From Putridiphycobacter roseus (GTDB taxonomy: Bacteria > Bacteroidota > Bacteroidia > Flavobacteriales_D > Crocinitomicaceae): a DNA stretch of 64,000 bases. The translations under genes and the position numbers were made by a program. The first letter of the stretch is position 1, and every line of letters starts with the position of its first letter. Of the stretch, positions 18,391-26,686 are shown in pieces. The DNA is taken from assembly GCF_003234935.1 (NCBI RefSeq), contig NZ_QKSB01000003.1, forward strand, positions 124,001 through 188,000. The letters run 5' to 3'. Below the pieces are notes generated by a model. The model did no database searches, had not been told where the DNA came from, and was given only the letters and a program-made list of their open reading frames with translations.

Positions 18391-19692
18391 ATGTTTAAAA
18401 GCCTTTTATTTCTATTCATTATTATTTTTTCCTCGCAAACGAAATTAATAGCGCAACAAAAGAGCACCTATATCAAAGCTGGATTTTTATATGACAGTAA
18501 AAACAATGTGCTTTTAAAAAACAAGCTAATACAAATTCAAGGGAAAAAAATTGTTTCGATTGGTGAATTTAAGTCTTTGCCAAAAAATAGCGAAGTAATC
18601 GATTTAACAGCGTATACCGTTCTTCCAGGTCTGATTGATGCGCATACACATGTACTTTTTTCTCAAGAAGCCAATGAAGATTTTGCAGAACACAGTATTC
18701 ATTCACTCACTATGGAAAGTGATGCTTTGAGAGTACTCCGTGGCTCAAAAAGAGCGAAAAGTTATTTGGAAGAAGGAATAACGAGTATTAAAGATATTGG
18801 AAACTCTGGTTTATATCTTGATGTAGCCCTTAGAGATGCTATAAATGAAGGAACAATTGAAGGTCCTCGTATTTTTGCCTCTGGTCCAATTTTAGCAGCA
18901 AATGGTGGGCAGGTTTATGGCGTGCTACCCAAACATCAAGATATAATAGATTTAGAATATCGCATCATTACCAGTCCCGAAGACGGAAAAAATGCTGTAC
19001 GCGAACATGTGAATCAAAATGTAGATATCATAAAGATTTGCGCTGATAATATTCCCAATAAAACCTATTTAACCATAAATGAAATAAAATCTATTGTGAG
19101 CACCGCCCACTTTTATAATTTAAAAGTCACCGCTCATTGTGTCACAAATCAGTCTGCTTGGAATGCAATTGAAGCAGGTGTTGATGGTATTGAACATGGT
19201 TTTAATATGGCAGATAGTACCTTAGTAAAAATGGCGGAAAAGCAAATCTTTTTGGTACCCACTGAAAATAGCAAATCGTATATGTATACTTATGCCAAAC
19301 TTGCCAATTATAACGAGGATGAGCTGGAATGGATTGATGACTATTTTGATAGGATGAAAAAAAGACTCCAAAGTGCAATTAATAAAGGAGTTCCTATAGT
19401 GGCAGGTTCTGATAATTATACTGATATAAAAGTATCCCGCGGAAAGTCATCTAAAGATATGTTTAGGTACTATTTAGAAGCAGGAATGAAGCCTTTAGAT
19501 ATACTCCAGTCCAGCACATATATTTCAGCTTTTCAATTGGGAAAAGAAAATGAAATTGGTTGCATAAAACCAGCAGCAAATGCAGATATTATCGCTGTAA
19601 AAGGAGATGTTATGAATGATTTTATCTCGACAATAGAAAACGTGGTGTTTGTAATGAAAGATGGGGAAATTTACACTAATAAAACCGATTAA
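18391..19692 (+). CDS. Secreted metal-dependent amidohydrolase
   Basis: A signal peptide (MFKSLLFLFIIIFSSQTKLIAQ) precedes a complete 433-residue amidohydrolase. The metal ligands are visible: LIDAHTHV (HxH), the lysine in VDIIKICAD that may be carbamylated, VTAHC, IEHGF and the catalytic aspartate in VAGSDNY. The pattern is that of the imidazolonepropionase/prolidase-like group, which includes periplasmic enzymes that cleave dipeptides or amides. The exact substrate cannot be told. It lies between repeat relics and a truncated GTPase, so its surroundings look rearranged while the gene itself is intact. Confidence 0.9.
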   Translation: MFKSLLFLFIIIFSSQTKLIAQQKSTYIKAGFLYDSKNNVLLKNKLIQIQGKKIVSIGEFKSLPKNSEVIDLTAYTVLPGLIDAHTHVLFSQEANEDFAEHSIHSLTMESDALRVLRGSKRAKSYLEEGITSIKDIGNSGLYLDVALRDAINEGTIEGPRIFASGPILAANGGQVYGVLPKHQDIIDLEYRIITSPEDGKNAVREHVNQNVDIIKICADNIPNKTYLTINEIKSIVSTAHFYNLKVTAHCVTNQSAWNAIEAGVDGIEHGFNMADSTLVKMAEKQIFLVPTENSKSYMYTYAKLANYNEDELEWIDDYFDRMKKRLQSAINKGVPIVAGSDNYTDIKVSRGKSSKDMFRYYLEAGMKPLDILQSSTYISAFQLGKENEIGCIKPAANADIIAVKGDVMNDFISTIENVVFVMKDGEIYTNKTD

Positions 19693-19716
19693 ATCCAACT
19701 CATATAAAATTCGTAT

Positions 19717-19741
19717 TTGTCTGAACCGAAGCGTAGGGAAG
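19717..19741. repeat. Dispersed repeat, first-half copy at a gene break
   Basis: These 25 bp (core CTGAACCGAAGCGTAGGG) are identical to 22337-22361. They end about ten bases before homology to the COG0523 GTPase begins, so they mark the truncation point. Confidence 0.9.
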
Positions 19742-20592
19742 TAAGAAGGCAAATGGTTACAGTAGTGGATGCATACAATTTTTTTAAAGATTTTAGTAGT
19801 CCTGAAACACTAGTTGATAGGGAGATGACTGATATCGAAGATGATTTTAGAACCATTGTCAATTTATTGACAGATCAAGTGGAGTTTGCCAATGTGATTG
19901 TTTTAAACAAAACAGACCTGGTTTCAAAAGAGGACCTAGGTGTATTAAAATCAGCCTTAAAGAAATTAAATCCTGGTGCAACAATCGTTGAATCTTCATT
20001 TTGTAAAGTGGATCCCAAAGTAATTCTTAATACGGGGCTATTCAATTTTGAAAAAGCGGAACAAAGTGCAGGCTGGATAGAAGAATTGAACAAAGACAAA
20101 CATACACCCGAAACGGAAGAATATGGCATATCTGCTTTTGTATACCGTTCCAAAAAACCATTTGACGCGGAGAGATTCTGGAAATATGTTTCTGAAAAAT
20201 TCCCTGCAACTGTGATTAGAAGTAAAGGTCTATTTTGGTTGTCTTCACGACCAGATCAAGCGCTTATATGGGGACAGGCAGGCGGATCCCTGCGTGCCGA
20301 TAGTGCAGGTGTTTGGTGGTGCAGCATGCCCTTTGAACAAAGAACTAAATATGTGTCTTTTATTGAAAATCAACAACTAATCGAGTCTGATTGGGATAAA
20401 AATTTTGGTGACCGTAAAAATGAAATTGTCTTCATTGGTCAAGACATGAACGAAGACATCATGCGATCCGAACTTGATGCTTGCTTAATTGCTTCAAAGG
20501 AACTTGATTTGGATAATTGGAGAGAAGGATATCAAGATTCCTGGCCTGTTGCGCGGACACAGGTATTAAATGGAGTAGACATTAAACCATAA
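19717..20592 (+). pseudogene. COG0523 (CobW/YciC-like) GTPase lacking its N-terminus
   Basis: From MVTVVDAYNFFKDF onward this is a typical Bacteroidota zinc-metallochaperone-like GTPase, with the base-recognition motif LNKTDLV and the C-terminal CobW_C domain (GISAFVYRSKKPFDAERFW). The first 110 or so residues, which should hold the GxxGAGKTT P-loop and the CxCC metal motif, are absent. The frame instead runs into a dispersed repeat at 19717-19741. The only start available is a TTG inside that repeat. Without a P-loop it cannot act as a GTPase; I call it a 5'-truncated gene. The following merC-like gene suggests a former metal-homeostasis operon. Confidence 0.8.
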
Positions 20593-20595
20593 AAT

Positions 20596-21006
20596 ATGTT
20601 TAAGATTATAAATATTGGAAAAATGAAAGCAGATACGATAGGAATTTTCGCGGGGACGCTCTGTTTGGTTCATTGCGTGGCCACGCCCTTTATATTTATA
20701 GCTAAAGCCTGTGCAAGTACTTGCTGCTCAGCTGCACCCACTTGGTGGAAATGGATTGATTATCTTTTTATTGTAGTTTCTTTTATTGCTATCTATTACG
20801 CCACAAAAAATTCAAATAAACGTTGGATACAAATTGCACTTTGGGGAGCATGGACCGTCTTATTGTTTACCATCATTAATGAAGCAATTGTAATGCTGGT
20901 ACTTCCTGAGTCTTTTATCTATTATCCAGCACTTAGTATTGTGGCATTACACCTGTATAATAGAAGGTATTGTACTTGCCAAGAAGATAAATGTTGTGCC
21001 AATTAA
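20596..21006 (+). CDS. MerC-domain membrane protein
   Basis: A 136-residue protein with four hydrophobic segments, an LCLVHCVATPF motif in the first helix, a second cysteine pair (ASTCCSA) and a C-terminal YCTCQEDKCC cluster. This is the MerC family layout; in Bacteroidota such genes often sit beside COG0523 GTPases and are linked to metal (zinc or mercury) handling. Here it begins 3 bp after the truncated GTPase gene. Whether it is still expressed without the original promoter is unclear. Confidence 0.85.
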   Translation: MFKIINIGKMKADTIGIFAGTLCLVHCVATPFIFIAKACASTCCSAAPTWWKWIDYLFIVVSFIAIYYATKNSNKRWIQIALWGAWTVLLFTIINEAIVMLVLPESFIYYPALSIVALHLYNRRYCTCQEDKCCAN

Positions 21007-21018
21007 AATAAATACTAG

Positions 21019-21165
21019 ATGAACTTTGATCAAATTGATAACATTGGAGATAACCATATGGAAGGCACCAAAGCCGCAGGCCACCGAAGTCCAATAATAG
21101 AAGAAAGTGGTGAACACCGGTTGTTATTACGAATCGATACCAATAATTTTATAGACTTTGGTTGA
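21019..21165 (+). CDS. Small ORF (48 aa), possibly a chimeric gene remnant
   Basis: An ATG 12 bp after the merC-like stop opens 48 codons. The first 13 residues (MNFDQIDNIGDNH) look like the N-terminus of GTP cyclohydrolase I (FolE), a gene often grouped with zinc-responsive COG0523 genes. The rest (GHRSPIIEESGEHR and on) does not continue that family. It may be a deletion product joining two genes, or a genuine small protein. I cannot decide. Confidence 0.35.
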   Translation: MNFDQIDNIGDNHMEGTKAAGHRSPIIEESGEHRLLLRIDTNNFIDFG

Positions 21166-21244
21166 AATAGTCCATCAAAATATTAAAAAAAAATGTTTTA
21201 CTTTTACTTTATATAAATAATATAACAGACCTATAATTAAACTG

Positions 21245-22204
21245 ATGATGAAAATAACCTCCTTAATAATTGCCTTTTCCGCATTAATTCTCCTCTCGTT
21301 TAACACGAAAAACACTTTTATTTCTGACACCTTGCAGGTTCAAAACAATCCAGAAAACCAAAATAGAAAAAGTCTTGATTTTTTTGTAATTGGTGACTGG
21401 GGAGAAGCAAATTTAATTCAACAACAGGTGGCAAATGCCATGGCTTTTGAAGCTGCCAAAAACCCTATAGATTTTATTATCAGTGTAGGAGATAACTTTT
21501 ATCCACATGGTGTGCGAAGCATTAACGACAAAAAGTGGGAAAATACCTTCGAGAATGTTTATGCGGATAGTAATTTAATCACTGATTGGTATACAGCCAT
21601 TGGAAACCATGATTACCAAGGTAATGTTGGCGCCCAATTAAGGTATCATAAAAAAAATCCAAGATGGAAAACAACAGAACGTTATTTTAGCTTTAAAAAA
21701 AGTATCCCTCAATCAAAGGACTCTGTACTTTTTGTCTTTATTGATACCAATCCTTTCGACAAATGGGTGGGTCTATTCACTGGTGGTAACTGGAGACATT
21801 CCAAAAAAAAGCAATTATTATGGCTTGAAAATGTACTGCAAGCGTCGAAGGAAAAATGGAAAATAGTGGTAGGTCATCATCCTTTATACACAACCGGAAT
21901 CCGAAGAGGACAAACGGCAGACATTCAAGCTGCATTTTTAGCTGCGTTTGAAAAACACCAGGTAGATGTTTATTTTTCAGGGCATGATCACAGCTTGCAA
22001 CATCAAAAACCAGCGGGACATACCCATTATTTTGTGAGTGGTGCTGGATCGGAATCAAGAGGGGTTACAATTGATTCAAGTATGACAAAATTTGCAAAAA
22101 AAGACCATGGATTTATACAAGCGGAACTAACCAAAGATAATTTAGAAATTAAGTTCATCAACGCTAACAATAAAGATTTGTATCATACAACCATTTCAAA
22201 ATAA
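21245..22204 (+). CDS. Secreted purple acid phosphatase-like metallophosphoesterase
   Basis: A signal peptide is followed by a calcineurin-like phosphoesterase of 319 residues. All metal-binding blocks are present in order: FVIGDWG, VGDNFY, AIGNHDY, VVGHHPLY and FSGHDHS. The GDWG and GDNFY pair and the size resemble tartrate-resistant acid phosphatase, which releases phosphate from organic esters outside the cytoplasm. It stands alone; downstream lies a 1.5-kb gene-free stretch of repeats and relics. Confidence 0.92.
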   Translation: MMKITSLIIAFSALILLSFNTKNTFISDTLQVQNNPENQNRKSLDFFVIGDWGEANLIQQQVANAMAFEAAKNPIDFIISVGDNFYPHGVRSINDKKWENTFENVYADSNLITDWYTAIGNHDYQGNVGAQLRYHKKNPRWKTTERYFSFKKSIPQSKDSVLFVFIDTNPFDKWVGLFTGGNWRHSKKKQLLWLENVLQASKEKWKIVVGHHPLYTTGIRRGQTADIQAAFLAAFEKHQVDVYFSGHDHSLQHQKPAGHTHYFVSGAGSESRGVTIDSSMTKFAKKDHGFIQAELTKDNLEIKFINANNKDLYHTTISK

Positions 22205-22336
22205 TAGCAGGGCTGTCACGATAAAAAACAGGGAATGACAACGGAGATAACTTTTTAAATAAAGTTTTCGCTAATGCTGCCTGTACATCTCCTTATTATC
22301 GAAATAAAAAATAAGATCAACTGCGTAAATATTCTA

Positions 22337-22460
22337 TTGTCTGAACCGAAGCGTAGGGAAGGAGAGGACAAATGGGTATGGAGTGCAGGCAAATGACTGT
22401 GGTGAATAAATAGATTCATTAAGCTTAAATGATAATTTTTAGACCTTTTAGCTGCTTACT
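22337..22460. repeat. Dispersed repeat, complete copy
   Basis: This copy carries both halves that occur separately elsewhere: 22337-22361 equals 19717-19741, and 22381-22460 matches 18024-18103 (74 of 80). A weaker relative of the first half (gagtagggagggagaaggc) lies near 23145-23163. Confidence 0.85.
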
Positions 22461-22478
22461 AATTCTAACATAAACTAC
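22425..22478 (-). pseudogene. Second relic of a T9SS sorting domain end
   Basis: The minus strand reads VVYVRISKQLKGLKIII and a stop, the terminal strand of a type A sorting domain. Upstream of it the frame has no sorting-domain likeness. It is a paralogous relic of the one at 18068-18214. Confidence 0.65.
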
Positions 22479-22505
22479 CCTAAACACACTGAACTATGAT
22501 AATAT

Positions 22506-22643
22506 TATGAAGGGGTTGTTGATCCAGCTTATTTCACAAAAGTTTTTAAGTTTAAAATTGGAGCATCTCCAGCTGGATATAGGAGGTTGAATTGGATGGT
22601 TGGTAACATAACGGTGATCACGAAAGCTTTCGGGAAGGCGTGA
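22506..22643 (+). pseudogene. Relic of an AraC-family regulator C-terminus
   Basis: The plus strand reads GVVDPAYFTKVFKFKIGASP followed by AGYRR, clearly the second helix-turn-helix of AraC regulators (family pattern G-F-x-DxxYFxxxFKxxxGxSPxxYR). Stops lie directly upstream and the frame ends at 22643 inside the next repeat. Only this last part of the gene survives. Confidence 0.7.
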
Positions 22644-22785
22644 TTAGCATACCAACTAATTCTCAGAATTTTCTTAGAAGGAATTTACCAAGGAATATTT
22701 TCAACTAAACGATTGTAGGAAAGTTGATGAATTAGTAAACTGATAGATATTATTTTTGCTAAAGCGCATGATTAGTTTTGTCTTT
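22638..22785 (+). repeat. Direct repeat A (left boundary of the 6-kb island)
   Basis: The stretch starting ggcgtgattagcatacc matches 28741 onward (51 of the first 58 bases), and weaker likeness continues through a shared gcgcatga..tagtttt segment about 130 bp later. Copies A and B face the same way and bracket the region with the deaminase fusion gene. Confidence 0.75.
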
Positions 22786-22810
22786 CTTAATTGACTCACA
22801 ATATTTTTTA

Positions 22811-22888
22811 CATTTCGGCAAGCTCAATGCAGGCATTTCGATACTTCGGCAAGCTCAGCGCAGCGCAGCTCAATGCAATGCAATGCAT
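22811..22888. repeat. Short repeats with TTCGGCAAGCTCA units
   Basis: Two copies of ttcggcaagctca (22814-22826 and 22845-22857) are embedded in GC-richer, low-complexity DNA with cagcgcagcgcag and aatgcaatgcaatgc runs. It looks like a dispersed intergenic repeat; no coding signal. Confidence 0.6.
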
Positions 22889-23587
22889 AATATCAGTCGA
22901 TATGTATTTGAAGAAACCGACCGCAATTTCCTTTATCATAATATCTGCCGATATACTGACGTATATCTGATACTATGATAAACAGCAAAGCTGTGCGGAA
23001 ATCGCTACAATCACCTTATAATGTAATTGCGTTATGTTACTTTGCTTTGGTGAAAAAGCGGTTCGCTTTCCTAATGGTTTTTAGAAAAGTTTTCTTCCTA
23101 GATGTTCAATACATGGGTAGTGGAATACTTTTTTGGCTGACCCGAGAGTAGGGAGGGAGAAGGCAAATATGTATGGAGTGGGAGGATAGTTAAATGCTTC
23201 TTTGATATCATTGTGCAACATTCTGTAATTGTCAGTATCATTTTTATCATAACATATTTGATAATAAAACGAAGAGAAATACATATTTCCTTAGGAATTG
23301 AGACGATTATTCATGGGAGATTATCCGTGTTAAACCTTTTAGACATCTTTAAAAGTGGAAGATGAAAAATCCCATTAAAAAACTGATTTAGTTATAGAAC
23401 TATGGCATTATGGTATCCAGCTCTAATTACATTATTGATTACACTAATATATCGAAAAATAAATCAAGTCAATACAATTGTTTGATATTTTAGCATATAA
23501 TTAAGATCAGTTAATAACTTTAATAATTCGGTCATTAGAAACAGCTCTTTTTGAAAACTATCAAAAAAAACACCTCACTTTTTTTTT
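22889..23587. other. Gene-free accessory DNA
   Basis: Open frames here are short and unlike any family. A GCTGTGCGG segment (near 22991) recurs at 28706-28716 beside repeat B, and a relative of the dispersed repeat lies near 23145. Nothing else could be recognised. Confidence 0.4.
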
Positions 23588-23618
23588 ATTAGATTAACTT
23601 TGAAAGTGTTAATCTAAT
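23588..23618 (+). promoter_or_regulatory. Palindrome enclosing a -7 promoter box before the deaminase fusion gene
   Basis: Perfect 11-bp arms, attagattaac (23588-23598) and gttaatctaat (23608-23618), flank nine bases. The left arm and loop together contain TAACTTTG (23595-23602), an exact TAnnTTTG box. A repressor binding the palindrome would cover the promoter. The gene starts 150 bp downstream. Confidence 0.55.
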
Positions 23619-23768
23619 TTTTGATTTGTTTTTGTAAACTAGTAAAAAAATTGTTAGTAAAAATTGCTAGGATTTATTTCAGTAGTCTATGAATAGTATA
23701 TGGTATTGGAAACAGGTAACTTAAAAATGGGTTGTTAAAGAATGTATTGACTTATAATTTAAATTGAA

Positions 23769-25631
23769 ATGATAGATAAAACAAACTTAAGATCATCAAA
23801 ATTTTCAAAGCATATAAAACGAATATTGGATGAACAATTATTTGTAATTCTACCTTCAATTGGCGCTTTAATGCTTGAAAGTAAAACAAATAAGATTGTT
23901 TTCAATCCTCATTTATCTTTCAATGATGGCAACTTAGTAGACTTTATTTCTAAAGCAGAAAGTATTAGCAAAAGTTCAGCTCAAAATTTGACAAATGCCT
24001 TTGTTAGTGAAATTCAAAATAGCTTGCTAAAGAACAATTCATTCGCTTTAAAAGATTTTGGTACATTTCATATTTCAGATGACGGTATTATGGACTTTAA
24101 AGAATATAAAAGAAGTGAAAAATCAGTTGAAAAGAAAGATAAAAGAAAAGATCCTAAATATTACATGCAGATAGCAGTCGACATCATGAAGAGTTCTATT
24201 GTTGAACGAAGCAAAGATAACCCCAGCCCTCACGTGGGAGCTGTACTTGTTTTTCCGGATGGAACTTTTGATACTGCTTATCGGGGAGAGTTCAGAGAGG
24301 GTGATCACGCCGAATATACGGTTATGGACAAAAAGAATAGACATAAAGATTTATCTGGATGTTGGATTTTCGCGACATTAGAACCATGTGCTCCAGGAGC
24401 AAGGAATACTCCTAAAGTAAGCTGTGCTAAACGGATTAGTAATGCACGTATTTCTGATGTTTGGTATGGAATTGAAGATAAAAATCCTACTGTAAACCAT
24501 GGTGGAATTGATCACTTGGAAGTAAATGGGGTTCATGTACATCAATTTTCACCTGAATTTCATAAAGAAATAGAGGAGGCAAACAAAGAATTTATGACCT
24601 GGGCCAGCATAAAAAATCGAGAAGCTCAAAAAGAAAAAGAAATTAATAATAGACAGAAAAACTCTCTCATTCTTGATCAGAAAGCAGCTGAAACGAATAT
24701 GAGCAGTCTTAGTATAGAAGCTCTTCAAAAGTTCGCAGACGACTCAAATCTTAATTTAAACGTAAGTTCTGAAGAATTTAAACAGGAGCTTAAAGAAATG
24801 GGACTTTTAGAATTTAATGATAAAAGTAATTCATATTTTCCTTCAGGAAATGCCATTTTATTATTTGGTAAGAGGCCAAGAAATAAATTTCCGCAAGCTG
24901 CTATTAAGGCTAAAGTGCACTTTAGTTCAAGTAAAGTTGGCACAGAAACGTTTGATGATGCTTTGGTATTAATTCCGAATCAAATTGAAGAATGGTTGAA
25001 TAAAGTTTTGCCTTCTAGTATTGACCGAAGTAAATTTAAAGCAAAACAAGTCTCAGAATTTCCGCCAGAAGTAATACGTGAAGCTATAATTAATGCAATG
25101 ATTCACCGTGATTATTCTTTAGATGGTGCTAAGATTTCATTAGAGATCTTTAGTGACAAGATAATTGTCAAAAGTCCAGGTAAACCATACTATCCAATTA
25201 CTATTGAAGCTATGAGAAATTTTACAGCAAACTCTTATAGTCGGAATAAAAAATTGGCTTTTGTTTTCAATGAAATGGATTTGATGGAAGAGTCTGCTTT
25301 AGGCATGGACACATATAGGAGCTTGTGGAAAGTGTATGACCTTCCTATACCTATTATTGACTATAAGAATGAGAACATTGTAGTAACCTTTCCTCGAACT
25401 GTTGAAGCTGTGATGGATTCTATTTCCAAAACTAAAGAATTAAATGAGGAAGAACTAGTGGGCTTTGAACTTGTCCGAACTAAAGGTAAAGTAACTCGTG
25501 CGCAATATGAAACTCATTTTAGTTTCGATAAAAAGAAGGCAGAGCGGCATTTAAAGAGAATGGTTGAACTTGGGTTGATCTTGCGTAAAGGATCGGGGCC
25601 TGCAACTTATTATGAAGTATCGCGACAATGA
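23769..25631 (+). CDS. HU-like + deaminase + GHKL ATPase + winged-helix fusion protein
   Basis: This 620-residue protein joins parts rarely seen together. Residues about 15-110 resemble the HU/CCDC81-like DNA-binding domain of Bacteroidota (ILPSIGALML, VFNPHLSFNDG, ALKDFGTF). Residues about 125-280 are a cytidine/dCMP/RibD-type deaminase with PSPHVGAVLVFPDG, zinc ligand and catalytic glutamate in H180-A-E182, and C207 (LEPC) and C219. Residues about 300-545 are the RecG/Schlafen-associated HATPase_c_4 domain, with FPPEVIREAIINAMIHRDYS (N-box) and IIVKSPGKP. A winged helix (about 560-617) ends the protein. All active-site residues I can check are intact. It has its own promoter palindrome and lies in an island between direct repeats. 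A role in phage defence or nucleotide-based signalling is inferred, not shown. Confidence 0.85.
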   Translation: MIDKTNLRSSKFSKHIKRILDEQLFVILPSIGALMLESKTNKIVFNPHLSFNDGNLVDFISKAESISKSSAQNLTNAFVSEIQNSLLKNNSFALKDFGTFHISDDGIMDFKEYKRSEKSVEKKDKRKDPKYYMQIAVDIMKSSIVERSKDNPSPHVGAVLVFPDGTFDTAYRGEFREGDHAEYTVMDKKNRHKDLSGCWIFATLEPCAPGARNTPKVSCAKRISNARISDVWYGIEDKNPTVNHGGIDHLEVNGVHVHQFSPEFHKEIEEANKEFMTWASIKNREAQKEKEINNRQKNSLILDQKAAETNMSSLSIEALQKFADDSNLNLNVSSEEFKQELKEMGLLEFNDKSNSYFPSGNAILLFGKRPRNKFPQAAIKAKVHFSSSKVGTETFDDALVLIPNQIEEWLNKVLPSSIDRSKFKAKQVSEFPPEVIREAIINAMIHRDYSLDGAKISLEIFSDKIIVKSPGKPYYPITIEAMRNFTANSYSRNKKLAFVFNEMDLMEESALGMDTYRSLWKVYDLPIPIIDYKNENIVVTFPRTVEAVMDSISKTKELNEEELVGFELVRTKGKVTRAQYETHFSFDKKKAERHLKRMVELGLILRKGSGPATYYEVSRQ

Positions 25632-25712
25632 TTGCGACATTATGTCGCGATAAACAGACGGACTTATATGAAAATAGAAATCGCGACATAAATCGCGACA
25701 TAGTGTCGCGAT
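25619..25712. repeat. Six ATCGCGACA/TGTCGCGAT units at the 3' end of the fusion gene
   Basis: Units lie at 25619-25627, 25631-25639 (one mismatch), 25643-25651 (inverted), 25680-25688, 25692-25700 and 25704-25712 (inverted). The last two form a perfect 9-bp stem with a 3-base loop. The first overlaps the final codons of the gene (VSRQ). It could act as a terminator, a protein-binding array, or be the decayed repetitive tail common at the ends of this ATPase family. Confidence 0.75.
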
Positions 25713-25926
25713 ACAGTGTATAATTATGAAAAATATATCACGCTAGTGAATTGTCACTTAGTTTGTGCAAAAAGTAGAGTGTGAAAAGCTATGTGGTAAT
25801 TTTAAATAACGAGAATTACATATACGTTTAGATATTCTACAATATCTAAACGTAAATCCTTATGAAAATTGAAAGAGAACCAACTAGAAAAAAAGGATCT
25901 TTCATAATTATTCAATTAGAAATTAA

Positions 25927-26139
25927 TCAACTACCAAAATTTTTTAAGGTCTTCTCCAAGTCTCGTAATGACTTATCTATTTTCTTTCCTACATTATTTT
26001 TATCAATTAACTTTATCTTGTTTTTACAAGATTTACATGAAACTGAATCTTCTTTGGAAATTTGACCAAAAGTAACAGCTAAAACACTGTTACATGATGG
26101 ACAATTGATTTCTATTTTCTCTTTGCTAAAATCAAACAT
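25927..26139 (-). CDS. Small zinc-ribbon protein
   Basis: A 70-residue protein with two cysteine pairs, NCPSCNSVL and SCKSCKNK, spaced as in a zinc ribbon, followed by a basic helical tail. It begins 10 bp after the DUF1883 gene and is very likely co-transcribed with it. A nucleic-acid or protein-binding adaptor role is plausible but not shown. Confidence 0.75.
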   Translation of the reverse strand: MFDFSKEKIEINCPSCNSVLAVTFGQISKEDSVSCKSCKNKIKLIDKNNVGKKIDKSLRDLEKTLKNFGS

Positions 26140-26149
26140 ATATTTTATA

Positions 26150-26407
26150 TTAAATTACTTGAACGGAAGCTTTCACGGATGCAGAATATCCTCCTGTATC
26201 TATTACTAAATGCCATTTTCCTGAGTGTGGCGGGGTGATTCTATATGGAGATCGTTTAGCCAATCCACCAAAATAATTAAATTTTCTCCCATTTTTATAA
26301 TTTTGGAAATTAGAGGAATCTAACAATTGTACATTAGCTTGATTGTCTAGTGATACTTGAACACAATTATTGCTTTCAAGATTTAATTCGTAATGTAAAA
26401 AATTCAT
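26150..26407 (-). CDS. DUF1883 domain protein
   Basis: This 85-residue protein is a whole DUF1883 domain: MNFLHYELNL, VQLLDSSNFQNYKNGRKFNY, FGGLAKRSPYRI and PHSGKWHLVIDTGGY. DUF1883 occurs alone or fused to TIR domains in bacteria, which links it loosely to immune signalling. No TIR gene is present here. It sits in the middle of a four-gene cluster of tiny genes facing the deaminase fusion. Confidence 0.88.
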   Translation of the reverse strand: MNFLHYELNLESNNCVQVSLDNQANVQLLDSSNFQNYKNGRKFNYFGGLAKRSPYRITPPHSGKWHLVIDTGGYSASVKASVQVI

Positions 26408-26468
26408 TTATTGTTTTTTTATGTGATTTAAAAAATAGCCAGTCCATTTTGAACTGGCTAGGTATTAT

Positions 26469-26618
26469 TTATTTTAAGGTCTTAGAGACCGCAGACATAC
26501 CTACTGCAAAAACTGCTAATGCAACTACAGCCGTAATTATATTAGCATTTTTGTTATAGAATTTTGCACAAGTATTTTTGTAGCAAATTTCTGCTTTATT
26601 AGAGTAATTATTTTTCAT
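26469..26618 (-). CDS. Tiny single-span membrane protein (49 aa)
   Basis: A 49-residue frame with a polar N-terminus holding two cysteines (EICYKNTCAKF) and one hydrophobic helix (NIITAVVALAVFAVGMSAV), ending SKTLK. Same strand and spacing as the neighbouring tiny genes. Single-span peptides of this size are often membrane-acting toxins or small regulators; there is no direct evidence for either here. Confidence 0.55.
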   Translation of the reverse strand: MKNNYSNKAEICYKNTCAKFYNKNANIITAVVALAVFAVGMSAVSKTLK

Positions 26619-26686
26619 AAAATATTCTATTTAATTAATACATTTCCTTATTCCAAAGCGGTAAGGTTTCGCTTAGTAAGAAAGTA

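Noticed and set aside
22778..22978. Plus-strand frame through the TTCGGCAAGCTCA repeats
   Set aside because: Translation is driven by the short repeats; no start signal or protein-like pattern.
23081..23284. Minus-strand frame of 67 aa in the island flank
   Set aside because: Overlaps a dispersed-repeat relative and has no recognisable domain.
25862..26065. Plus-strand frame opposite the zinc-ribbon gene
   Set aside because: Antisense of a better-supported gene with clear cysteine pairs.
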